A stretch of 64,000 nucleotides of DNA, from positions 1,060,402 through 1,124,401 of the forward strand of contig SSBO01000007.1 in NCBI GenBank assembly GCA_005281725.1. The letters are read 5' to 3'. Each line of letters opens with the position of its first letter. Position 1 is the first letter of the stretch. The DNA comes from Wuchereria bancrofti (lineage: Eukaryota; Nematoda; Chromadorea; Rhabditida; Onchocercidae). This document shows positions 1 to 11,410 of this stretch, one piece after another. The notes below the pieces were generated by a model that saw only the letters and a program-made list of their open reading frames with translations, did no database searches and had not been told where the DNA came from. Made by a program: the position numbers and the translations under genes.

Positions 1-10
1 GTAGTTTTAG

Positions 11-1411
11 GAGTTAATGAGCAAATGCGGTGTCATACAGCGAGATGCAAGGACCAATAAATTTAAAATAAAACTCTACAGGAATGACGATGGCACATTT
101 AAAGGAGATGGCAGATGCTGTTATATAAAGGTTAATAGTGACTTATTTTGACTTGACTAAAATTATGTCTAGCTGATATACATAAATTTTCCAGAAAGAG
201 TCGGTCATCATGGCTCTAGATATTCTGGATGGCTGGAATGTGGATGGAAAAATTATTTCAGTCGAAAAAGCGAAATTCCAAATGAAAGGAGAATTCGACC
301 CATCAAAAAAGAAAAAGAAACTTACAGCAGCTCAGAAAAAACGTTTTATCGAAAATCAAGAGAGGTAACCGTTCTTGTTGAATACAAATGTTTAAATTAT
401 CGGCGAACTGAGCATGTACAATTCCAGAATCTTCGAATGGAAACCAGAAAAACCACGAAACTATCGTCCAATCAGTGACTGTACTATTGTTATGAAGAAT
501 ATGTTTACGTTAGAGCAAATGATGGTTTGTTTTTTGCTAAAATTTGATTGATAATTTATAGCGTGAAAAATCCTGTCTATCCTCGTGCTGAAAGTTGGTC
601 TCTGTTTTGCAGAAGAACGCGACTTTGTTGCTGGATTTGGAGGAAGAAATTAGAAAAGTTTGTGAAAGATTTGGAGCTGTCAAAAAAGTCGTCGTTCATG
701 ATGTAAATTTACTAACTTTCCAGTTGTATGTTCGTTTTTTTATTCATATATCGACTATCATTGCTTAGTGATTGGTTTAGTTTTTTCGTAGCATAAAAAA
801 ACACAGCTCGTAGAGGCTAAGTTGGTCAAATTTAGCGCAACGTCTTTAGTTTATCCCAAACACACATCGTGTAGCAACTTTTTTCAGAATAACCCAGAAG
901 GCGTAATTTGTGTCACATTCAAAAATGTCGAGCATTCGGATACAGCTGTGCGTTCACTCAATGGCCGTGTAGTAGATGGTCGACAAATTTCAGTAACATT
1001 GTGGGACGGGAAAACGAAATACACAGTGTAAGGTTTTGATGGAAAGATTTCAGAATAAATTTTAAATCAACTTAAAAGCGATGTTTTGTAAACATAAAAA
1101 TGACCCAAATAATTTTTTTTTATTTCACTGATACTTACATCATCCAGTTGAAAATTTACAACATGAAACAATGCGCGAATGGCCGTTGGAAAAAGTTTAT
1201 TTGTCGGCAAAAAGACTTTAAATTGTGGATATTTTTTGCCTTCATTGTCTGCTTTTCAAAGTAAAACAAGTACTTAGGTTCCATGTGGGGCTCATCAACT
1301 ATCAGTCTTCCTATTTCGATCATCTTTTTGTGTTTTAGAGCAGAAACCGAAGAGCAGAGAGCAGAAAGGCTCAAGCAGTGGCAGAATTATATTTCCGAAG
1401 ACACTGATTAG
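11..1411 (+). CDS. HTATSF1: Tat-SF1/CUS2-like U2 snRNP splicing factor, 3' part (5' end outside window)
   Basis: Six exons can be joined in phase: 11-130, 195-364, 428-524, 613-702, 888-1027 and 1339-1411 (TAG). The first exon opens mid-protein after TTTTAG, so the start lies upstream. Seen: the end of RRM1 (KIKLYRNDDG, then KGDGRCCYIK), a basic linker (KFQMKGEFDPSKKKKK, then FEWKPEKPRNYRP), and a second RRM of UHM type running from IVMKNMF to VTLWDG. This order matches Tat-SF1/Cus2, nuclear proteins that help U2 snRNP and SF3B1 assemble at branch points. The protein ends about 25 residues after the UHM, so the long acidic tail of the vertebrate protein is absent. The usual UHM R-X-F motif reads RVV here. 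The last 41 coding bases also encode the end of COASY on the other strand. Family assignment is firm; the RNA target is inferred from the family. Confidence 0.9.
1196..1201 (-). terminator. Candidate poly(A) signal for COASY
   Basis: AATAAA on the minus strand, 170 nt past the COASY stop, within the last intron of the Tat-SF1 gene. A second copy lies at 1119-1124. If either is used, the COASY 3' UTR is antisense to the end of Tat-SF1. Confidence 0.4.
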
Positions 1412-4400
1412 CAAGTGAACGCAGCGCGGACAAAGCCAAAAGTAGTTGTCTTCTTGTTTCTTCATATGACCAAAGTGGACAGATCACGACATCACTTCGT
1501 TTTACACGCTCCAAATTAGTCATTTGTGAATAGATTCTTCTTTCTGCCTATAAAAAATTGCTGTAATCACTTTTGTTAGAAAAATGTACTGGAATGATCT
1601 TTCTAAAGTTCCCATAAACGCACTACCCGAAACAGATGGTCTGATAAAGACATTCCAATGTCGACGATTCGTCTCATGAAGTTTGAGTCGGTTAAGGATG
1701 GAAAATAAGATCTAAACGATATATCATATGAGTAGAAAAAGTTCCAAAACCAGGAAACTGGAATTGCAGAAATTAGAAATTACAGCCGAAAGTGCCAACT
1801 CAACATAAAATGAAATGTACGGTATATGTTATGTGATTATCAAATCCTGTCCTATACTGGTGTTTTATATGCTTTTGACGAATATTGCATTCGAAGTATT
1901 ATTCATCGATGATGTTTGATTAAAGAATAATGTACTTTGAGATGTTAAACTTTGCTTCATTGTGCTGTACATCCCATACGTTTCCTTTTTCTATCCATCA
2001 GAATGATAAATGAGCTCTACGTATTTCGGGATATAGCGATTTCTCTCCAAACCATTGCAAATTGTATAAATTTGTTGGGAAAACTATCCTTAAAATCAGG
2101 TGGGATTATTTGCGCAGACGAAGTAAAAATCACCTCTTCGGGTGTAATATGGTCTCGATCCACAATGCGCTCTTTAGCAGTGGAAGGCGGCACTATACAA
2201 CTCCATACTTGATGCACTATCCCATCAGTATCCCAACCTGCATCCAGAAGTATTGCCGCATCAACAACAACAAATTCCGCTTTGCTTTGTGCAATGATTC
2301 CTTTGACCTTATTCTTTAGAGAAGGCCAAAGAATATCATTCAACATTCTGAGTTTTTCCTAGAAAGTTATAGGTTACGAGAATATCGTTTTCTGATTGCA
2401 TGACCTGTTCACTAGTGAAATTAACTAACGTCAATAAATAGCAACATAAGATTGATGCTGACTTTTTTATCATTGTGAATTAAAAAGGACCTACTTTATC
2501 AGAGGAAACGATCGTCCCTAATTTTTTTCTGTCGACCAAACCATCTTGTACAACACTGTCGCCAAATCTTACAGCAATATTTGTTGCTATAACAGTTTCT
2601 CTCTCGTAAAGTTCATGAACTAATTTATCACAGTTTATCACCTGCAAAAGAACAAATCTTTAAGCGACAAGAAAGCATAAGATAAAACGTACTAAATTGT
2701 AAATGGGCCTATGCAGATGTTTACTTACGTAAATCTCATTTCTTCGGGAATTCATCGTAATAAGCGACTTAATCTAACTAAGGATGTGAAAAAGAAATTT
2801 CACTCTATCCAAGAATACTTAGGTACATCACATACTCCGAAATATATGATGAAAATTTATATAATATATTATTCTTAATTAATAAAATATATGATACATC
2901 GTCAAATATCAATCAGTGCAACTAACTGCGCCAATTATTTGACTAATCCTCGTATTATACCTCACAACCGTTTTTAGAAAGAAAATTTGCAGCATCCGTT
3001 TTCCCAGATGCGATACCACCGGTTAAACCAATAACAAATGGTTGAGGGAACTTCTCAAATTTGAATGGCTTTAAGAACGTCCCCAGTAATGCTCGACGTC
3101 GTGTAGATGAACTCAATTTATATTCTCCTATTAATTCATCCTTTCCATCGATTAAATTTATTTTTATTAAATCAAGAACTGGAAGATTCTTCTCCTGAAA
3201 TGATCGGCTCATTAAAGAAACAAAATTCTTTCTTTTTGGACAGAGAAGTGCCATATAATCGAACAACACTACATTTTTGGAAAAAGCTAAGAAAAAAGAA
3301 CAAACACTTGCATAATTTCACAGTACAACTATAAATCCTGTAAAAAACTTACTTTCCTCCTATTGTTAACTGCATGGCCACCTTTTTCCGTTTCACTGCT
3401 GACGACAATTGCTTGCAAGTCAGGATCAACGATTGACGGACCGTACGGATCCATAATTGGATGAACTTCACAACGAACAGTGCAGCTAATATCTTTTACG
3501 AACTCTTGCACATTTTTTGCCCTTTCTTCAAACGACTCCATTAATTCCCACAATACCTTTTCTGAAATACTTGGTTAGCACCTTTTCTTTGACCAAAACA
3601 ATACCTTCACGAAAAATATCTTCCCCTGCACCTTTCGATAGAAGAAATGAATTATGTAAAAATCTTCATCAGAATTACTTTGTTTCTAATTAAGACTTGC
3701 AAGTGCAAAATTAACATGTGGGGAAAAGAAATCCTCTCGTCTTATACTTTGCAATTCAGCTAAATCATTTGAAATCTTACTTTTAATCATATCACCACAA
3801 GTAATACCACATATTATACGTTCTGATGCTGCCATTACAGCTCTTGATAGAAGCAACTTATGACCATTATGCAGACGATCAAACGTACCACCAAGCACAA
3901 CGGCGTCGTATGATTTTTCAATTGTTCGATTACACTCAATAGTTTTATCTTCACTAATGATTGTTTTGAATGTTCTTTCTCGACTATCATCAATAATTAT
4001 TCGGATATCCAAAGTATCGCAAACTCTCGACCCTTCCATATAAACTTGCGATAAGACCTGAAGTTGTTTAGCATATATTACAAGAAAAAACCAGATTTAT
4101 AAGACATCCTATCATTTGAATGATAAGTCGTAAATAAATGAATAATTCATATCAATGACTTTCAGCAACATTATTCAGTATCATTTACTTTCTATTTTTT
4201 TTTCCTTCACATTAAGCTATTTACTTTCAAATGGGAATGTATAGTTAAATGCATAATCACAAATCACAAAGTAATGCGAACAGTACAGTTCGAACATTAA
4301 TATATTAAAGGAAATAATTTCAAATCAAACCTCGAAAAGGTCCAATTCAGCAGCAACTCGAACATAAAGCTTATTGGTAATAGTCTTAGATATACTGGCT

Positions 4401-4462
4401 AGAAGAATGCCAATATCTTGCATAAATTTTGGTCCGATAACCAACAATGCGATATCATCCAT
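1371..4462 (-). CDS. COASY: Bifunctional coenzyme A synthase (PPAT + dephospho-CoA kinase)
   Basis: Seven exons in phase on the minus strand: 4462-4331, 4057-3748, 3561-3353, 3194-2961, 2641-2495, 2358-2134 and 1547-1371 (TGA), giving 477 aa. The protein catalyses the last two steps of CoA synthesis: 4'-phosphopantetheine adenylylation, then 3'-phosphorylation of dephospho-CoA. Seen: an N-terminal region of about 130 aa, the adenylyltransferase signature GGTFDRLHNGHK, then DPYGP and the SSET..GG..N segment; after a linker comes the kinase P-loop GLTGGIASGKT, VVDAAILLDAGW and RIVDRDHITPEE. The last exon supplies the ERRIYSQM lid and the closing PLWSYEETRRQ helix. Start chosen: first ATG of exon 1, with no acceptor just before it. 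A candidate poly(A) signal lies inside the last intron of the Tat-SF1 gene. Order and length match animal COASY. Confidence 0.93.
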
Positions 4463-4694
4463 TTGCTTCGAGACAATTACAATGGAAAAAGGCGGAGGGA
4501 TTGGAAATGATCGAATAGAGTGTAAGGGAAGAAGGAGCTGTAATGATAAGAGAGATTGGATGACCTGATAAAGGTAAACTATTCCGAACTACTTTACACA
4601 TCATATATATATATATATATACGTATATTATGACCCTTATTTAACCTTTATCCTTCTCTTATTACATAACTGAGCGAAGACCTGCAAAATAAAC

Positions 4695-4718
4695 GAATTT
4701 AATTAATTAATTAAATTC
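4695..4718. repeat. 24-bp perfect AT-rich palindrome
   Basis: The segment equals its own reverse complement (GAATTT, then repeated TTAA units, then AAATTC). Such palindromes arise easily in AT-rich DNA; no function is claimed. Confidence 0.7.
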
Positions 4719-5479
4719 AAACAACACAGCTAAATACGGATAGTTTTTTTGCTCAGTCAAAATAAATAACACCTAGCAATTCTATACTAAGTCTGCTATG
4801 CAGCTAAATAAATTTGCGAACGTATATAAGCAGATTTCTTTAATACCAATGCTAACAACCGCAAGTAACAAGTATTTCTAAAAGTTTAGATAGGAATGAA
4901 GACACGCAATTATAGCACGGAGAAATACGCATCGTACAAGACAGAAACAGCCTTTTACACATCTAAGCAATGATCCTTCACACGCTGATTCATCCTCTTC
5001 CGTCTCCATTTCAGGTTTCTCTTTCCGGTAAGAAAATAAACAGTTGTCAAATTGCACATTTTCTAACTGCAAGCGAAAGAGAAGGCTTATAAATAAATGG
5101 ATGGATGGGACACAAGGAATCGATCCTTGTCGCACGATGTCAACAAATTGCTCGACGGTATTTTTTGCTAAGTTCTTCGGTGTTTTATTTCCATTTCTGT
5201 TTGCCACACAAATTCAACAGCAATAACAATAGTTGCAGCAATAGCATAAACTACAGTCCTCAAATTTTATTTACTTTTTCTCCAAGTAATTTAATTTGAA
5301 AAGTCAAAGGTCATCATATCGAACAAAATGATTAAGATTTGAGATATCATAAATTCAATGGAAAACAAAATAAACCAATGCTATAACAATAAATGATAGA
5401 GAATAAAAAAAATAACCGAAAAAAAAAAGAAGAAACATTTAAAGATGTCAAATGTAATGAGACAGCAGGTAAACAAGGG

Positions 5480-5505
5480 GAGAGAGAGGGAGAGAGAGAG
5501 AGAGG
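5480..5505. repeat. (GA)n microsatellite
   Basis: Purine-only GA/GGA repeat downstream of the SH2 adaptor stop codon. Simple sequence. Confidence 0.8.
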
Positions 5506-5554
5506 AAAAGATTGAAAGGAAATTTTCTGCTGCCTTTTAAGATTACAATAATAG

Positions 5555-7265
5555 CTAGGAGTGAGTGGTATTAGCAGTGACGAGTACTGGTCTACTAAGT
5601 AACATTCGATCTGCTCCACGAATCGGTAGCTCGTGACAGCGATAGAAACTGATAATACTGGCAATTGAACCAAACGTTGGTCCTTCACCAAGTACCCAGC
5701 GATTTTCCCGAAGCTAAATTTATGCATTTAATGATAAGCTAATTGATAAAGGTAACGTTTCACTTCTCAGTTCTATCTTTTGTCCTTTAGACTTTAGTTT
5801 TTCTCTTCTATTTGTCCCTTTTAGATAAAGAAATAAATGCTTAATCTTTTCTATCAAAGGCATAATTAATTATATGCTCGAATTAAGGATATTTGTTTGC
5901 AGATGATGAATCAACTCCACTTTTCCCAAATTAACCTACGAATGATTTGTTGCATTAATCATTCATTTGGAAAAATCTTTCATCATCTTATGCCATATTT
6001 GAAGTTTTCTTCTAAATTTGAAAAAAAATTTTCAAATCCAAAATATGAATTAAAAAATGAACCTCAAGTTTAATATGTAGTACACCCTTACTGGCTCTTA
6101 TCGATAATGCTAGTGTCCCATTTTCACGGGCCCGAATCAAAAATACGCCTACATCCTGGTCACAAAGTTGTCGTTCTGCATCAATCCGGTCAATACCCTT
6201 ATGAATGATTTCCTCCTCGCGATAACGACTTCGCCGTGAATCACGTCCACCTGTACGTTCTGATAAAATTCTTGGTTTAAATTTCATTCTTTTCAAACTA
6301 ACTTCCAGATGCCTCTCAGTTTTTGTTTCCTTACAGTATTTCGAGATATAACTTTCTTTCTTTCTTTTTTATTTATTTTTTTTTTATTTTGATACAAAAA
6401 AAGTAATAATGATAAAACGTTGCTACCTTTGAACTGTTTCAACAATATGATTAAATAAATTTTAGACTGTTAAAGGTAATAGTTATTTTTCCTCATGATG
6501 AATTTATCGCAAAATTGCAAAAAAAAAAAATTAAGACTAAAAATGACTGAAAATTTTACCACGTAACCTGCCAATACCAAATCTGAAACGACCATGTTCG
6601 AGTTCAGTGCTTGAAGCTCTTCTTGGATCACATTCAGGTAACTGCGTTGGAGTAGCTCTCTGCAATAATTCATAGTGTGATTGCTATTAAAATTCCTTTA
6701 CTAAAACTTCTCATTCATAAAAATTCGCTTAAATCCAATATGACAGTAATATTCATCTTCAAATTTTACACTTCAGAAAATTTGCCTACTTGATTTCTCA
6801 TAAAAATCTTTTTTTTAGCTGTAAAATAAGATGAGTCGAACCTGTCTGATAACAGCATGATTATGTTTGACATTTGATGAATGACATGATGATGATCCTA
6901 CGATATTACTCGTTTGCTGTCCTGTAATCCCACAACATCGGATACGTAACCCACGTTCTAACCTTTTCCCTAACAGTAACTCTGATGAATCAGAATGCGG
7001 ACGTTCTCTGAACAAAAAAAACATTATGTTATGAGACAATTATAAGAATAAATTCAAGATTTTTAAGAGGTACAAGGGATTAAAGTAAAGCTTTGACTCT
7101 TTCTCTCTTTCTCCCTTTTTTTCTCCCATTAATTTAGAGGCAGTTTTTTTTTCTGAGATTAAATATGAGTTATTTTGAAGAAAGAATTTACCGTGGTGGA
7201 AATGAAGCGGTACGATGCAAGAATTCCCAAGGAGTGTCATAATGAGCTTCTTCCATTTCCAGCAT
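5555..7265 (-). CDS. SHB-family-like SH2 adaptor protein
   Basis: Five exons in phase: 7265-7192 (ATG at 7265, or 7256), 7007-6842, 6659-6568, 6297-6063 and 5713-5555 (TAG), giving 238-241 aa. Seen: an N-terminal HYDTPWEF motif, a Ser/Arg-rich low-complexity middle, the basic stretch SLKRMKFKPR, then a C-terminal SH2 domain from about residue 140 with the phosphotyrosine-binding arginine in VGVFLIRARENG, a hydrophobic strand, and a closing ADRMLLSRPV strand. SHB/SHD/SHE/SHF adaptors place a YDxPWEW tyrosine motif ahead of a C-terminal SH2, so this is probably a short nematode relative that links phosphotyrosine signals to other proteins. Oddities: the Trp that usually opens the SH2 domain is replaced (EEIIHKGIDR), and vertebrate members are much longer. 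An upstream exon is possible. The SH2 call is firm; the SHB subfamily is an inference. Confidence 0.82.
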
Positions 7266-8280
7266 CAGTCATTTCGTTCCCTTTCTCATTCTTTTTTTTT
7301 TAGCTATTCGAAATGAAAGCAAAAATTTGTTCGATTTTTTCTCTCGTCGTTTCACAAAAAAAAAGTCACATAATTTGCATTTCGAAAATTTGTACCATGA
7401 ATAATCTGAAATGAAAACCAAAAGAAAAAAAAATTGAAAATTTATATGAATCACTTGAAAGTCTGCCAATTAATGAATAGTATTTAAGTTTTCGCTTTTT
7501 TTTGTGCAAATTAAACACATTGAACCATCGTTGTAATGAGCTAATTGGATAAAGTTTTAAGCTAACTAAGATATATTTTCAAAACAAATATGAAAGATAA
7601 AAATAAAATGGACGGCTTGAAATGAAATTGTGAGATTGATTAGCATTTATTAAATGATTTTAATTTTATTTCATTTAAAAAATTGTTTTATTGGTCTTTC
7701 TTTTCCTTTAATTTTGCAAAATATAAATAAATGAATAAATGGACGAAAAGAAATGAAAGAAGGAAAACGATAGCTCCGAGATTCAACAGGTTGTAAATTG
7801 TCAATGGCTTTCTTTTTTCTTTTTTTGAAATCTCAGTTAACATAGCAAGAAGAGAGAGGAAAATACGTATTGAAAGTTATAGAAAGCAAAAGAGAAGAGG
7901 GGAATGAGACAAGGTATGAAAGGTATTTTAAGATTAGTTAGAGGAAATAGTCTATTAGTTAAAGACTATCGATTGAATTCGAGAACAGTCTATAAATGAA
8001 TTGTACTGATTGAATTAAAGGACAGTTTATAAGTTCAGACTATTGATTGAATTCTGGGACACATTTTACTATAAGTCATTTTGCTTGCCTAATCAATGAA
8101 TGAATGAAATTAAGTTATCATTAAATGCAGCAGTAAACACTTCTAGGTAGATAAATGAAATTTAAGCCTAGACAAGATTTGAAGAAGACAGCAAAGCCAA
8201 AATGTATAGATGAGGCTCAAGGATATACCGAATATGGATGGAGATAGGCCTAAATCAACATAGACACAACTAGGCTACAT

Positions 8281-8341
8281 ACATGGTATCCACATGCATG
8301 CCTACATACACACATACATGCATACATACATGCATCACATA
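8281..8341. repeat. TACA/CATG simple repeat
   Basis: Imperfect tandem tetranucleotide (CATA/CATG) run in non-coding DNA. Confidence 0.75.
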
Positions 8342-11278
8342 CAATGATTTTAACATATATTATCGAATCTAAATACATCCATTCTTGAAAAGAAGTAATC
8401 CAATTAACATATCTACTCCTACTGCTACTTTACTAAAGGACTTAGACTAATATATCTCTCTCATTTCAATTATTGATCTCTCTCTCTTTCTCTCTCCCTT
8501 CCTGTTTTTCTTTCTAGTCTACAAAAAAAATATTTACTATGTAGGAGAAAAATTCCAACTTAAATATATAAATTTTAAATAAAAATAGCACAATTTTCCA
8601 TATTAATTATATGATGAAATTTGTTACAATGTTGCAAAGAAGAACTAGCAGGAATAATATTTAGAATTAAATTAATCATTCTGACCTGATTTCTACCTTC
8701 GTTATTTATCATTCATATATTGAACGTTAGGCTTAATCCGTATAGCGTAATACGATTACATTTCTTGACGTAACTGTATAGAATTAAGAAACGATTGAAA
8801 CGTCATACAGCAGATGTTACCGGTTGATAACAATTCACGAAATGATAAATGTTAACGTTGTTCTATCAAAGAAAGATCAAAATGACACAGTTTTAAACGA
8901 TTCACTTTTCTTTTTCCCCCCGAAACAAAAACTAACAGAAATTTGGTGGAAGAGAAGAATGTAAAACAAACAATCATTTCTTCTACATGCAAATTATCCT
9001 TTGTAACATATCACTTCCGGTACACTCACTCAAATGTACCAATACAAATGGCTAACGAAAACATTGATCACATCCTTTCTTCATCTGGATCGATTGTTTG
9101 AAAAAAATTTTATTGAAAAAATTTCAATTGTTTATAAAACATGTTTGAAATTTAGAACTGAACATTGCGCTATATATTTCCGGAAATATTTTTTCATTTA
9201 CGGAATACAAAAAAATAAATTTCATTTTTTTTTTCTTCTACAATCTATTTCATGTATTTTTAAAGGATTTATATATCACGAAGGATTTATTCTGTCAATC
9301 AAAAAGATTTAGCCTGTCAATCAATGCAAGAAGAGAAATATCAATAAAGTTTAAAACTTAACTGAATTAAATTGTATACAAAAAGGCATATTAATTAATA
9401 CTAATTAATTAATTAATTAATCTATTGCTTACTGAAAGAACGATCTTCAATTAAAATTGTCTTTCTTCAAATATATTATTTTTGTTTTGTCATAATTGAT
9501 TGGATGGCTACAATTCGCTAGAAATATTTTTATGTAAAGGAACATCGATAATATATTATGCAGCTGCAAAACGGTCAAGCAATCATAAAAAAGTGAACAG
9601 AAAAGAAAAAAATTTGAAAAAATTACAGTATATTATAATAAAATTAATCTTTTTTTTTTTTGCTTACAAATTTTATACATTTTTTTAATTTAAAAGAAAT
9701 TTTATCGAATGATAGAGAAAGTATAAAGAAGACTATTACTTGTTGTGGTATAATTAAAATACCCTTCTTTCTTGCTTCCCATGAAATCTCTTCTCTTCCT
9801 GTTCCTCTTTCTTCTCCTCCCTTCATTTCATCTTTGAAAAAAGAATGAATTGAAGATGGTAGAACGAAGATAATTACAACTCATTTCAAAATGGCTTTTA
9901 ATTAGCCAATAACTGAAAGTAACAAAAGAAAAAAAAAGGAATGCAGCGCAATAAAGCAATGAACAAAAAAAAAAAAGAATTACCAGTATTACTATTTTAT
10001 TAAAATGAATGAAGGAGGGAGAGAAAGAGAGAGATAAAGATATCCAACGCTAATTTAAAAATTTTTTTTTAGAAATAAAAAAAATGGATGAAATTGTTTC
10101 TTTTCTTTATTTATAATCATCAAATGATATTTATTGATTCTCGAATTAAACGATTTCAAAAGATAAATAAAAATAAAAGGAATGCATTTAAGAATAAATT
10201 ATATTTTTTTTTCTTTCTGTCTTTCTCTATCCCTCTCTCTCACTCTCTCATTTTAAATTCATTTTTTTTTAGAAATGAATGAATTGAGAAAGAAAGAAAG
10301 AGGACAATATTCGCGCAACAAATTACATCAAAATGGCTGTTATTGTTGTTGTTGTTGTTATTGATGGCGGTAAATGATAACGACAAAAGGATCCATTGAT
10401 GACTAATGAGAAGAGCTTTTCCTTCTCATAAAAATTATTTCATTATACATAAATATAAAATGAAAAGTGGTAACGCTTTTTTATTAAATTTAATATTTTT
10501 TAATAAAATTTATTGTTTCTTATGTCATTTATCAAATCATAAAACACTAATAAATTTTACTTTTGCACTTATTAATTTAACATTAATTTAAATTAATGAT
10601 GTATTTTTGATTTAATTTATAGTTTAATTCTAGCTATTAAGGGAAGTGAATCAAAACGAACCGAATACGTTATTCATACGTATATTCCGCATAATATATA
10701 AATATCATGTATACGTCTAACATAAGGACTTTTAACAAAAGATTAAAATTATAAGGAAAGTATATCTATTATTTATCAGTCAGACTTTAATTCTCTCTTT
10801 TTTATAAAGAAAAAAGAACGATGCATATCTGTTTGGCAGTTTCTTTTTTATTTTTCTTTTGTTAAACGAAAAGTGTAAGAAAGAGAGAAATAAAAAGATA
10901 TTAAAATATAATATGTTTTCATATAAATATATTTCCATATAAAAGGCATTTGATATAATGACAGTAAGATAACCTAAAATTGTTTTTATATTTTTGTAAT
11001 AAAATGATTAAATCTATTCAAAGTAATAAACTTCTAAATTTCATTAATATCATTATGGTTTTTTAAGAATTAAAAGACTATAATTTCAACGAATTAAATA
11101 TATTTAGTTTCAGAATAACTGCAGCGCTTTTGAACTGAGCTTATAATAATGAAATCATTTGATTGCTAATAAAATTTATGAGAATTGATGGAAGCATAAA
11201 ATTTATGAGAATTGATACAAGAATTGATGAAAGTCTTTTCACTTATTTTAAATATATTATACGCAAAAATATATTTCG

Positions 11279-11410
11279 AAATCAATTAGCAGATAAGTTA
11301 TGCCCCGATATTTCTTGTAATATCAAGATGAGGGATTGATTCGAAACCAATTAATTGATGATTTATTCTCTGGTATTTCTCGTAATATCAAGATGAATGA
11401 TTGATTTGAC
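11279..11410. repeat. Two-copy 66-bp tandem duplication
   Basis: Copy 1 (about 11279-11344) and copy 2 (about 11344-11410) share the block TAATATCAAGATGA and neighbouring sequence with several substitutions. Non-coding. Confidence 0.65.

Larger units (their letters stand above)
4463..5554. other. Spacer between COASY 5' end and SH2 adaptor 3' end
   Basis: No supported coding exon. It holds the COASY promoter and 5' UTR side plus the 3' UTR of the next minus-strand gene. It contains an (AT)n run at about 4603-4628, a 24-nt perfect palindrome at 4695-4718, and a GA-rich microsatellite at about 5480-5505. Open frames here have low-complexity composition and no recognisable domain. Confidence 0.6.

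Noticed and set aside
2017..2134. In-frame continuation of COASY exon 6 to a TAG at 2017
   Set aside because: The open tail does not match the kinase fold, whereas splicing at 2134 to the exon at 1547 restores the conserved lid and C-terminal helix in phase.
4878..5207. 109-codon minus-strand ORF between COASY and the SH2 gene
   Set aside because: No domain or ATG-led exon chain; overlaps another equally long antisense frame.
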